A stretch of DNA of 64,000 nt, from NCBI GenBank assembly GCA_017744515.1, contig JAGIBF010000019.1, forward strand, positions 1-64,000. The letters run 5' to 3'. The notes under the pieces are model-generated. The model searched no databases and had not been told where the DNA came from. It saw only the letters and a program-made list of their open reading frames with translations. Source of the stretch: Niastella sp. (GTDB taxonomy: Bacteria > Bacteroidota > Bacteroidia > Chitinophagales > Chitinophagaceae). Made by a program: the position numbers and the translations under genes. Shown here piece after piece: positions 17,869 through 26,065 of the stretch (the first letter of the stretch is position 1; every line of letters begins with the position of its first letter).

Positions 17869-18231
17869 TTATGGTTTATCGGCTATCCTGCAGGGCACTT
17901 CCTGATCTTCCGACAAATAATAAATGGAGCATACCCGGTGATAGCCATCAGCAATGATGAGCCGTTCGCCCCTTACCAACAATATCGGAGACAACTTCTT
18001 TCCTTTTTTCACTTTTTGCAGATCGGCCTTCACATGCGGGTTGGTTTTAGGCAACAGCGGCAATTGACTTGCCCGTAATATATCTTTTGCTTTTTTGGTA
18101 ACAGTGGGGGTCTTCTTCAACCCGTTTACGATATGCGTTACGGTCGCTTCCTGGTATAACAGATCCAGGAAATCTGCGGCGGCCAGAAAGTCGTGTGCTT
18201 CCGGTTCGGCCAGCCAAAACTTTGATTTCAT
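17869..18231 (-). CDS. Small ParB/sulfiredoxin-fold protein
   Basis: The 120-residue protein ends with LLVRGERLIIADGYHRVCSIYY. The DGYHR-type motif is the hallmark of ParB-like nuclease/sulfiredoxin-fold domains (DGxHR). There is no partner of a chromosome-partition system nearby; it precedes the mgtC-like gene by 11 bases and diverges from the ABC exporter gene across a 76-base AT-rich spacer. It is short for a ParB protein, with no helix-turn-helix domain, so it is more likely a stand-alone enzyme or nucleotide-binding protein. Confidence 0.7.
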   Translation of the reverse strand: MKSKFWLAEPEAHDFLAAADFLDLLYQEATVTHIVNGLKKTPTVTKKAKDILRASQLPLLPKTNPHVKADLQKVKKGKKLSPILLVRGERLIIADGYHRVCSIYYLSEDQEVPCRIADKP

Positions 18232-18307
18232 AGTCAGTATTGGTTATTAATACTATAAACTTAATAAAAATCTTATTATTATTTTTATATAATTAACAAC
18301 TAACAAC

Positions 18308-20422
18308 ATGGCTGTTCAGACGAATGAGAAGAAGAACGTATGGCTGAATATTTACCGGCTGGTAAAGCCTTACAAGAAAAAGCTGGTATTCGTTTTTACC
18401 ATTAGCCTGCTGGCTACGGGCGTCTCTCTTATTCAACCACTCATCTATAGGGAAGCCATCAATGACATTACCGGCCTGTTTGTGCAGCAGGCACAGAACG
18501 AGGTGAAGAATGAAATGGGAGAAGATACCGAAACGGATGATGCGCCCGTGATCCCGTTGTTCGACAGACTGATGGGGCACAGAAAACACACGCCTGCACT
18601 CGACACCACCATCGAGTATACCTACGACACCATCAAGGTTGTAAAAGACACCATGGTGCTGGTGCCGGCAAAACATGCCCACCGTAGAGGACGCAACATT
18701 CACACAAGAGATCGCGACAAGGGTATGGTAAAGCGCAAGCAGCAGATCACCGAAACCAAAGTGGTGAAAGAACCGCATACGCGCACGCATGTAGCGGCCC
18801 GCACGCCTGCACAGGCTTTTAATACACTGCTATGGGCCGTAGTACTGTTGTTTATCATCAATGTACTGGGGCTTATTTTCTGGCGCATCGGCGAAAACAT
18901 GAACACCCGGCTATCCAGCACCATTGAAAGGAATTTCATACAACGCACTTTTGGCCATGTGCTGAAACTACCGCTGTCATTTTTTGCCAAACGATCGAGC
19001 GCAGCGCTGCACAAACAGATCGACCAGTCAGAAGAAATATCGGGTACGGTTACTTATTTCACCAAGGACATATTACCTGAGATCGTAAGCCTCGTGGGCA
19101 TTATAGGCATCATGTTCTGGCAAAACCATGTATTGGCGTTGCTCGCTTTGTCGATCATTCCCATTTACCTGATCATTACCGTTATCTCCACCAGGAAACT
19201 GGAGATGAGCCTTTCCGGCTATTATGAAAAATGGGAAGAAGTATCGGCCCGCATGCAGGATGCTTTGGGCGGTATTAAAACAGTGAAGCTGTCGGGCGCA
19301 GAAGAACGGGAAGTGAGGCGGCTGGATGAACAGGCCACTGCCGCTTATAAAGATTACATGAAGCGTTCTTTTTTATCCAACCGCTATTCCTTCTGGCAGG
19401 TATTGCTCACCCACCTTGCTACGGCGCTGGTGTTGAGTTATGGCGGCTACCTCGCGCTTCACCACCGTCTTACTCCGGGCGATGTGGTGATGTTTGTGGC
19501 TTACCTCGATATGTTGTACTCCCCTATCGACAACCTCGCCAGCATCTGGGCCGATATACAACAAAACATTACGTCCGTATCCCGCGCCTTTAAACTGCTG
19601 GATACGGAAGTGGCGCCCACCACAGGTAATGAGCTGCACCTCGATAAAGGTAACGTCGAGTTCAGGCAGGTAGAGTTTGGCTATACACCCGAAAGACAAG
19701 TATTGCATGGACTGAGTTTTACTGCCAGGCCGGGCAATATTACAGCGTTGGTAGGCACTTCCGGCGCCGGCAAGACCACCACCGTAGACCTGCTGCTTAA
19801 ATTGTTTGAACCACAAAAAGGAGAAATTTATATCGACGGACAACCGCTATCCTCCATCGATGAGTCTTCTATAAGACGACAGATCGGCATGGTAGCGGCC
19901 GATGGCGCCATCTTCCGGGGCACACTGGCCGATAATATCCGGTACAAAAAACCCGATGCCACGGAAGAGGAAGTAAAAGCAGCCGCCATTGCAGCCGGTA
20001 TGGAAGGTACTTTACAAAGACTGCCCGATGGGCTGAATACACAGGTAGGTGAAAGCGGTTTCGGCTTATCGGTAGGCGAACGGCAACGCATCCAGATAGC
20101 ACGGGTCATTGTGGCCAGGCCCCGCATACTGATCATGGATGAAGCCACGGCCAACCTCGACTACAATACCGAAGCGGAGGTAAGGGATACCGTAGCAGCT
20201 TTGCGGGAACACAGCACCATCATCGTCATTGCCCACCGCTATTCTATGGTAAAGGATGCCGACCATGTGCTGGTGCTCGATGCCGGGCAGGTAGTGGAAG
20301 AGGGCTCACCGGCTGCGCTCATCGAGCAGGGAGGCTGGTTTGCTGCCTTTGCCAGCGCGGGCGATGAGGAAGAGGAAGAAACTGACGCGGAAGAAGAAAG
20401 CGACGAAGATGATGAAGAATAA
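18308..20422 (+). CDS. ABC exporter, fused membrane and ATPase domains, with large insertion
   Basis: The 704-residue half-transporter has six membrane segments and one nucleotide-binding domain. Walker A GTSGAGKTT is at 483-491, the signature LSVGERQR at 587-594, Walker B RILIMDEATANLD at 606-618 and the switch histidine at about 643. Odd points: about 115 charged residues (roughly 55-170) lie between membrane segments 1 and 2 where relatives have a short loop; the Q-loop glutamine is replaced (IGMVAADGAIF, 526-536); and the last 19 residues are nearly all acidic. It should work as a dimer exporting lipid, peptide or drug-like molecules. A TPR gene follows after 68 bases. Confidence 0.93.
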   Translation: MAVQTNEKKNVWLNIYRLVKPYKKKLVFVFTISLLATGVSLIQPLIYREAINDITGLFVQQAQNEVKNEMGEDTETDDAPVIPLFDRLMGHRKHTPALDTTIEYTYDTIKVVKDTMVLVPAKHAHRRGRNIHTRDRDKGMVKRKQQITETKVVKEPHTRTHVAARTPAQAFNTLLWAVVLLFIINVLGLIFWRIGENMNTRLSSTIERNFIQRTFGHVLKLPLSFFAKRSSAALHKQIDQSEEISGTVTYFTKDILPEIVSLVGIIGIMFWQNHVLALLALSIIPIYLIITVISTRKLEMSLSGYYEKWEEVSARMQDALGGIKTVKLSGAEEREVRRLDEQATAAYKDYMKRSFLSNRYSFWQVLLTHLATALVLSYGGYLALHHRLTPGDVVMFVAYLDMLYSPIDNLASIWADIQQNITSVSRAFKLLDTEVAPTTGNELHLDKGNVEFRQVEFGYTPERQVLHGLSFTARPGNITALVGTSGAGKTTTVDLLLKLFEPQKGEIYIDGQPLSSIDESSIRRQIGMVAADGAIFRGTLADNIRYKKPDATEEEVKAAAIAAGMEGTLQRLPDGLNTQVGESGFGLSVGERQRIQIARVIVARPRILIMDEATANLDYNTEAEVRDTVAALREHSTIIVIAHRYSMVKDADHVLVLDAGQVVEEGSPAALIEQGGWFAAFASAGDEEEEETDAEEESDEDDEE

Positions 20423-20427
20423 GACCA

Positions 20428-20460
20428 GGGTGAGCCGCCCTTTGAGGCGACCCACCCTTC
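20428..20460. repeat. AAAGGGCGGCTCA-family repeat, copy 1
   Basis: The reverse complement of this stretch reads CGCCTCAAAGGGCGGCTCA and closely matches 44317-44340. It lies between the exporter and the TPR gene. Confidence 0.55.
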
Positions 20461-20490
20461 GGTTCGACAACTTAACGATAAACTTATTTT

Positions 20491-21249
20491 ATGGCGTTCA
20501 AAACATTTGTTACAGAAAAGCTCTGGCCATTCCTGGCAGGCGCAGGCAGTGTGCTGGTAATGGTATTGGCCTTTTTCATACCCTCATTGCAAGACCAGTA
20601 TGACCGCTATCAGTCGAGAAAGATCATCACGCAATATGAAACATTGGGCAATGAGTTTTTCAATGAAGAGCGGTATGATATGGCCGAACAGGCTTACCAA
20701 AAAGCTTTTGAACTGTCAGACAGCAAACGGCTGGACATCGAGATCAAAAGGCTTTCCGCCAAAATAAACCAGGTAAACCTCGATCCCAAATGGGGCGGCA
20801 CACTTCCCGAAGAACTAACGGAAATAGATTTCCAGTATGTACTGCACCTGCAACAGGGCAAAGGGCAGGAAAAAGAAAAGGCGGCCACACTCAATACCTA
20901 TGGCATCTTTTTATCGAATGCCAAAAGGTTTAAAGATGCAGAAGCCGCCTTTAAAGAATCCATCCTGTTGGACACTTCCAATGCTATGCCTTTTATCAAT
21001 CTTGGCAACCTATATGACCAGCAGGGCAAAAAGACACAGGCGCTACAACAATACCAGCAAGCCATTTCCCTCGATAAAGACAATGCCAGGGCGCACTACA
21101 ACCTCGGCCTGCTGTACAGCGAACAGGCTAATCATAAAGCCGCGCAACAAGAATTTCATCTTGCCCTGCAGGCCGACACTACCGATTTAGAAGTAAAAGC
21201 TCAATATGAACAAGCTACCAGGGCGCTGGAGAAAGATTCAATTAAATGA
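20491..21249 (+). CDS. Membrane-anchored TPR protein
   Basis: 252 residues with one N-terminal membrane segment (about 8-30, FLAGAGSVLVMVLAFF) and then tetratricopeptide repeats. One repeat lies near 45-75 and three good ones from about 130 to 240 (for example AMPFINLGNLYDQQGKKTQA and ARAHYNLGLLYSEQANHKAA). It follows the ABC exporter by 68 bases and may be an assembly or recruitment partner for it. The gene overlaps the convergent AraC-type gene by 12 bases at its 3' end. Confidence 0.85.
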   Translation: MAFKTFVTEKLWPFLAGAGSVLVMVLAFFIPSLQDQYDRYQSRKIITQYETLGNEFFNEERYDMAEQAYQKAFELSDSKRLDIEIKRLSAKINQVNLDPKWGGTLPEELTEIDFQYVLHLQQGKGQEKEKAATLNTYGIFLSNAKRFKDAEAAFKESILLDTSNAMPFINLGNLYDQQGKKTQALQQYQQAISLDKDNARAHYNLGLLYSEQANHKAAQQEFHLALQADTTDLEVKAQYEQATRALEKDSIK

Positions 21250-22137
21250 TTCTTTGAATGCAATGGGCGTATGGTTGGTCTTCCGCTTGAATAGCTTATT
21301 GAAAGATTGCGGATGCCCGAAGCCCAACTGATAGGCCACTTCCGCCACCGAAAGGCTTGTAGTAGTCAGGTATTCCTTTGCCTTTTCAATCAGTTTCTCG
21401 TGGATGTGCTGCTGTGCATTTTGCCCGGTGAGCGAACGGAGCATATCACTTAAATAACGGGCCGACAGATGAAGCTCTCCTGCGAGGTATTCCACCGTAG
21501 GCAGCCCTTTGTTCAACCCTTCTTCTCTATCGAAATAATTGCGCAACAGCTGCTCCATATTGGTAAGCAGGTCGTGGTTCACCGCTTTGCGCGTAATGAA
21601 CTGCCGCTTGTAAAACCGGTTGCTGTAATTGAGTAGTACTTCGATATGTGCGATCATCACATCCTGGCTGAAATCATCGATCCGGTTGTTCAACTCCTCC
21701 TTGATATTTTCAAACACACTAAAGACGGTTGTCTTTTCCTTGTCCGATAGATGCAGGGCCTCATTGGCGTCATAAGAGAAAAAGCCATACCGCTTGATAT
21801 TCGCCGCCAATGCGTAATTCCTGATAAAGTCCGGATGGAAGCACAAATTAAATCCGTAATACTCCCCTTCTTCTGTGATCGCGAGTACCTGGTGGGGAGC
21901 GGTAAATACCAGGCCACCCTCATCAAAATCATAATACCCCTGCCCATATCCCATCCGCTTGCCGTCAACAGACTTCTTGTACGATATTTTATAAAAGTCG
22001 AACAGGAATGAATCGGGCATCAGGTCGTGGCGGATAGCTATCTGGGAATTATCGATCAGGCTGATCAGCGGGTGCAAGGGTTTGGGTAAACCCAGTGTGC
22101 GGTGCAGATCGGATATAGAGCTGATCTTTTGCGGCAT
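21238..22137 (-). CDS. AraC-family transcription regulator
   Basis: About 299 residues from the ATG at 22137; an AAGGTGAG sequence about 14 bases upstream favours this over a GTG start at 22155. The N-terminal 180 residues look like a cupin-type effector domain. The C-terminal 100 residues carry the double helix-turn-helix of AraC proteins (LHLSARYLSDMLRSLTGQ, then SVAEVAYQLGFGHPQSFNKLFKRK). It lies 35 bases after the SDR gene on the same strand and probably controls that gene and itself. Its 3' end overlaps the convergent TPR gene. Confidence 0.9.
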   Translation of the reverse strand: MPQKISSISDLHRTLGLPKPLHPLISLIDNSQIAIRHDLMPDSFLFDFYKISYKKSVDGKRMGYGQGYYDFDEGGLVFTAPHQVLAITEEGEYYGFNLCFHPDFIRNYALAANIKRYGFFSYDANEALHLSDKEKTTVFSVFENIKEELNNRIDDFSQDVMIAHIEVLLNYSNRFYKRQFITRKAVNHDLLTNMEQLLRNYFDREEGLNKGLPTVEYLAGELHLSARYLSDMLRSLTGQNAQQHIHEKLIEKAKEYLTTTSLSVAEVAYQLGFGHPQSFNKLFKRKTNHTPIAFKESFN

Positions 22138-22172
22138 ATGTTTGCTTTTGCTCACCTTGTAAAATTAATGGA

Positions 22173-22979
22173 TTAGTTGCCTAAAAATATGTCCTCTACC
22201 TGCTTTCTGAAAGCTTCGTCGCCCAATTGCAAACGCTGTGCATAGAAGGCTTTGGCATCTTCTCCTGCCACATAGCGCAGCTTGTCTTTTCCATCTGTAG
22301 CAGCTTCCCACACCACCTCAGCTATTTGAGCAGGAGACGCAAAGCCCTGATCGGAAAGACCGGCAACGGTGGCATTCATTTTATCTTCCCATGCTTTGTA
22401 AGCCGGATGCGAAGCACTGTCCAACGAACGGTCGAGGAAATCTGTTTTAACTCCACCGGGAGAAACGGTCTTGATACTCACGCCTATTTTCTTCAATTCA
22501 AAAGCCATGCTTTCACTCCAGCCTTCCAACCCCCACTTGGTAGCATGATACAGGGAGTTGAAAGGGAAAGTGATCAATCCACCCAATGAAGTAGTAGTAA
22601 TAAAAATTCCTTGTTGTCTTTCTCTGAAGTGAGGAATGAATGCCTGCGTAACCCGGATAACGCCGAGCAGGTTGGTATCCACCTGGCGAACTATCTGGTC
22701 ATCTGTAGTTGCTTCCAGTGGCCCGGACAATCCATAGCCTGCATTGTTGAACACCACATCGATGTCTTCCAGCGCCAGGGCCTGGCGTACTGTAGTGTGT
22801 ATCTGTCCTACATTGGTAACGTCCAGCGGCAGGAGCGTTACATTGTCGAGTGCTGCCAGTTCTGTTTCCTTTGCAGGATTACGCATCGTGGCAATAACGT
22901 TCCATCCTTTTGATTGAAATAATTTAGCGGTTGCTTTTCCAATGCCTGCAGAGGCGCCTGTGATAAAAATTGTTTTCAT
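22173..22979 (-). CDS. Short-chain dehydrogenase/reductase (SDR)
   Basis: 268 residues with the classical SDR layout: NAD(P)-binding TGASAGIGKATA at 7-18, NNAG at 78-81, catalytic serine about 131 and YHATK (tyrosine 144, lysine 148). The basic residue after the first strand (TMRN) suggests NADPH. Proteins of this type with an AraC regulator next to them are common in soil bacteria; the substrate cannot be predicted. The start at 22979 (MKTIFITG) is preferred over the frame to 23000. Confidence 0.92.
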   Translation of the reverse strand: MKTIFITGASAGIGKATAKLFQSKGWNVIATMRNPAKETELAALDNVTLLPLDVTNVGQIHTTVRQALALEDIDVVFNNAGYGLSGPLEATTDDQIVRQVDTNLLGVIRVTQAFIPHFRERQQGIFITTTSLGGLITFPFNSLYHATKWGLEGWSESMAFELKKIGVSIKTVSPGGVKTDFLDRSLDSASHPAYKAWEDKMNATVAGLSDQGFASPAQIAEVVWEAATDGKDKLRYVAGEDAKAFYAQRLQLGDEAFRKQVEDIFLGN

Positions 22980-23072
22980 TGTTTTTAATTTATACCACAA
23001 ATTTCAGCCGCTGCAGGATGGCTCATGTTGCCAGACCACAGATAGTTGTAGCCAAAATGACGAACGCCTTAT

Positions 23073-23960
23073 CTATTTGATGCAGTAAATGATCTCTTGC
23101 AGCAGGGAGTTGAACAGTGCCGGCTTTTCAACCATGGGATAATGCCCGGTTGGCCCCATATCGTACAGGGCGTAGTCGATGCCTCCTTTGCGGAGCGCAG
23201 CAGTGTCGGTGGGAGTATAACTGCTGTTGATAAGGTATAGTCGCTTTTTCAGTGATGCCAGTTTTGCGGCAAGCGGGAAGCTATCGGCATGCGCCAAAAT
23301 ATCTACAGCAATCGTTGAATCGGAATGTAAAATATCATTTATTACTTCCTGATGGATCAGGCTATCTGTAGAAGGAGCAAACAACTCTTTGTCCATATAA
23401 CGCATAACCAATTCCGTATAATGCGTCCTGAAGGCTTCATAAAACTTGTCTGCTTCTTTTTTCCTTTCGGGGGTCAGCACATAACCAACGTTCTTAAAAT
23501 TATCCACTCCAACTATACCAATCACGCGGCCGGGATTGGTGAGCGCCGTTTCCACGATGATGGCGCCACTCATGGAATGTCCGATAAGAATAACGTTCTT
23601 AAGGTCGAGTGCTTTGATGAGGGCTGATATATCGGCTGCGTAATTTTCAATGGTCCAGCTTTTCCTGTTCTTGCCCGATTGGCCAAAGCCTGGCAGGTCA
23701 AGCATCACCACCCGGTAGTTGAGTCCAGGCACAAAGTGGCTTGCCTGATTTGTCCAGTAAGTGCGGTTGATGCCCCAGCCATGAATGAATAGTAGTGTAG
23801 TGTCACCATATTTACTGGCGTCATAATCGATGTGTACGCCCTGGTTCTCCACCTTTATTTTTTCTTGTGTAGCAGTTTGGGGAGTCGTGGTAGTAGCATC
23901 ATTGCAGGCAAATTGCAGGACTAATAAAACTCCTGTCAATATGCCTGCTGCCTGCTTCAT
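23073..23960 (-). CDS. Alpha/beta hydrolase lipoprotein
   Basis: 295 residues with a lipoprotein signal (VLQFAC, cysteine 19) and an alpha/beta hydrolase fold. The oxyanion-side motif HGWGINRTYW is near 60-69, the nucleophile elbow GHSMSG at 127-132 (serine 129) and the probable catalytic histidine in GPTGHYPMVEKP near 275. It should be an esterase or similar hydrolase anchored in the periplasm. It is followed on the same strand by the SDR gene after about 90 bases; whether they share a transcript is unclear. Confidence 0.88.
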   Translation of the reverse strand: MKQAAGILTGVLLVLQFACNDATTTTPQTATQEKIKVENQGVHIDYDASKYGDTTLLFIHGWGINRTYWTNQASHFVPGLNYRVVMLDLPGFGQSGKNRKSWTIENYAADISALIKALDLKNVILIGHSMSGAIIVETALTNPGRVIGIVGVDNFKNVGYVLTPERKKEADKFYEAFRTHYTELVMRYMDKELFAPSTDSLIHQEVINDILHSDSTIAVDILAHADSFPLAAKLASLKKRLYLINSSYTPTDTAALRKGGIDYALYDMGPTGHYPMVEKPALFNSLLQEIIYCIK

Positions 23961-23978
23961 GTCTTTGCAGTCGGTTAC

Positions 23979-24431
23979 TTATTTGATCACCTCAACATTC
24001 ATTGCGATGAGCCCTTTAGGGCTTTTCCCGATCTGGAAAGAAACCTTGTCGTTCTCTTTGATAGGGGCCGACAGCTCATTCACATGAACAAAGATGCGTT
24101 CCCGGCTTTCGGAGTCATTAATGAACCCGAATCCTTTATGGTCATTAAAAAAGGCCACCACGCCTGTTCTTGGAGCGTTAGGTTGCCTCGCCTCTTGTTT
24201 GGGAACACCAATCTCGATGTCCTCCTGCCGGAATGTTTGTTTTTGTCTTGGGTCAACAGGGGTGCTGGTCAGGTTGCCGTTCTCATCCAGATAAGCCATC
24301 ATGTCATCGAGGCTTTTCTTTTCCTTGCCACCACTTTTGCGCTCCTTCATTTTCTCCTGCTTTTCCTGCTGCTTCTTTACGCGCTGTTTTTCTCTTTCTC
24401 TTTTGTTGAATGTATCCTGCGATCTTGCCAT
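23979..24431 (-). CDS. Cold-shock domain protein with basic N-terminal extension
   Basis: 150 residues. The C-terminal 65 residues form a CspA-type OB fold with RNA-binding motifs KGFGFI and IFVHV (about 104-120). The first 45 residues are a highly basic helix (KREREKQRVKKQQEKQEKMK), and a short acidic linker follows. This layout is common in Bacteroidota. It binds single-stranded RNA or DNA and probably acts as an RNA chaperone. An 87-codon gene lies directly upstream on the same strand. Confidence 0.92.
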   Translation of the reverse strand: MARSQDTFNKREREKQRVKKQQEKQEKMKERKSGGKEKKSLDDMMAYLDENGNLTSTPVDPRQKQTFRQEDIEIGVPKQEARQPNAPRTGVVAFFNDHKGFGFINDSESRERIFVHVNELSAPIKENDKVSFQIGKSPKGLIAMNVEVIK

Positions 24432-24448
24432 AGTTATTTTTTAGTGAT

Positions 24449-24463
24449 GCCTGCCGGGCAGGC
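24449..24463. repeat. Short palindromic hairpin
   Basis: The 15 bases GCCTGCCGGGCAGGC form a near-perfect inverted repeat in the spacer between the 87-codon gene and the cold-shock gene. TTTAATTTA follows on the plus strand. It is more likely a dispersed palindrome than a terminator for the minus-strand genes. Confidence 0.4.
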
Positions 24464-24484
24464 TTTAATTTACCGAAGCCAATA

Positions 24485-24748
24485 TTAACCGAACGTTTCT
24501 ACCGTAGTTAACTTAGTGATTTCCGTGCCGTTGAAAATACGGGCCAACGTAGTGTCTTTTGAAGACATGTACTTTTTCACATTTGCTTCGCCGATGATCC
24601 TCCAGAAGTTCTTTCCTTTCAGATCCTCATAATCATTTGTTTTCAAAAAGATGCCTGTGAAAGAGTTCCTTGTTTTAAAACTTACTTTAACAGGATTCCG
24701 GTCGTACTCATTTTTCTTCAGAAAGTTGTCGATTTGTTCAATCGTCAT
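24485..24748 (-). CDS. Small hypothetical protein (87 residues)
   Basis: A compact soluble protein with no signal peptide or cysteine, starting MTIEQIDNFLKKNEYDRNPVKVSFKTRN. It may be a small beta-barrel (alternating hydrophobic strands SFTGIFLKT and FWRIIGEA). It lies 53 bases before the cold-shock gene on the same strand, so it may belong to the same RNA-related transcript. I do not recognise a named family. Confidence 0.7.
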   Translation of the reverse strand: MTIEQIDNFLKKNEYDRNPVKVSFKTRNSFTGIFLKTNDYEDLKGKNFWRIIGEANVKKYMSSKDTTLARIFNGTEITKLTTVETFG

Positions 24749-25095
24749 ATATTATTATTATTGGTTGAATATTGATGCCATAGGATACAGTTTTGGTAAG
24801 CCAAGGGAAGGGACTGAGGACGGTTAATGCCTTAAAACGATGGTTGTGAATCGCGGAAAGGTACGATTTTTTAGCCAAAAAGAGCCCCTTTTTTTGCACC
24901 GATGTGCATTATTGCTGTTAATTACGGTAAATTACAGCTTCGTCTTTTGTACAATTTTCGCTTTCATTTGCCGGCGCACCGTTTACCCCCCTTGCCGGCA
25001 GTAGCTTTTTCCGGATTAGCAGCGTTTTCATGTATCATCAACATCTACAACGAGTTGCACCGATACGCCAATTCTTCATTCACTAAAATGACCAC
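24749..25095. other. Spacer between divergent genes
   Basis: About 350 bases between the 87-codon gene and the methyltransferase gene. It begins with an ATT-rich run (24749-24765) at the promoter side of the small gene. No convincing gene or repeat is seen; a 66-codon frame at 24902 has no family-like features. Confidence 0.5.
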
Positions 25096-25905
25096 ATGGT
25101 AGCCAAGGCATTTTTGTTCTTAACGGAGTACCCGGTTTTCCGGAAACTGATCTGGAAACCTATTTACGAAGGACTGGCCCGGTACTTCAAGATCAATGAC
25201 TGGCATTTCATGAATTATGGCTATGCCCCGGATGCCCGGCAGGAGCCTGTCACTTTACAGCCCCAGGACGAGGTGAACAGGTACCCTATCCAGCTTTACC
25301 ACTTCCTGGCAAAGAAAACCGAGATCAGGGATAAACATGTGCTGGAAGTGGGCAGTGGTCGTGGCGGAGGCGCCAATTACATTTATGGATATTTGAAACC
25401 CGCCGGGATGACGGGTGTAGACATAGCCCGTAATGCCATCAAACTCGCCCGGCAAAACCACAAGGGCAACAACCTTCACTTCCTGCAAGGCAATGCCGAA
25501 AAGCTTCCGTTTGCCGGAGAAAGCTTTGATGTGGTAGTGAATGTAGAAAGCTGTCATGCCTATGGTTCCGTTCCCCGCTTTCTGACCGAAGTAAAAAGAG
25601 TATTAAGGCCAGGAGGGATATTTCTATGTACTGATCTGCGTGCTCCCGAGGGTATGGCCAAACTAAAGGAACAACTGTCATCCAGTGGCCTCGCGCTATT
25701 GTCGGAGGAAAATATCACCAGGAATGTGGTAAACGCCATCGAGGAAGAGAACAGCATCAAAGAACAACGTATCCAAAAACATATTGCCCGGTGGATGAGG
25801 CCGGCTTTTAGCGAATTTGCCGGCACCAAAGGCTCCCGTATACACAAGGACCTGCAGTCCAACACACTTATTTACTACAGTTTCGTGCTGCAAAAAGCGC
25901 ATTAA
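25096..25905 (+). CDS. Class I SAM-dependent methyltransferase
   Basis: 269 residues. Motif I is VLEVGSGRGGGANY (82-95), followed by TGVDIARNAIKLAR and the motif IV region FDVVVNVESCHAYG; KRVLRPGGIFLCTDLR is the post-motif strand. It resembles methyltransferases acting on long-chain phenolic or polyketide lipids (phthiotriol methyltransferase group), but the substrate cannot be read from sequence. It stands alone, with no biosynthetic neighbours. Confidence 0.88.
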   Translation: MVAKAFLFLTEYPVFRKLIWKPIYEGLARYFKINDWHFMNYGYAPDARQEPVTLQPQDEVNRYPIQLYHFLAKKTEIRDKHVLEVGSGRGGGANYIYGYLKPAGMTGVDIARNAIKLARQNHKGNNLHFLQGNAEKLPFAGESFDVVVNVESCHAYGSVPRFLTEVKRVLRPGGIFLCTDLRAPEGMAKLKEQLSSSGLALLSEENITRNVVNAIEEENSIKEQRIQKHIARWMRPAFSEFAGTKGSRIHKDLQSNTLIYYSFVLQKAH

Positions 25906-26065
25906 ATTCCGGTCACCACCTCCCGCAGTTACCGGAAAACAGGTATAGACAACTCCCTGTAAATAGGTAAAATACCTGTAATTCACAGAATTACACTTAA
26001 TATAAAGGAACGCTGCTTTATTTTGCGCCCTCATATTGACAAGTACCTATCAAGACTTCCCTACT

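Noticed and set aside
17869..18231. Chromosome-partition parB gene
   Set aside because: Too short, no helix-turn-helix domain, no parA nearby; only the DGYHR fold motif is shared.
24902..25102. Plus-strand frame of 66 codons before the methyltransferase gene
   Set aside because: It overlaps the start of the methyltransferase in another frame and shows no domain, although it has some hydrophobic residues.
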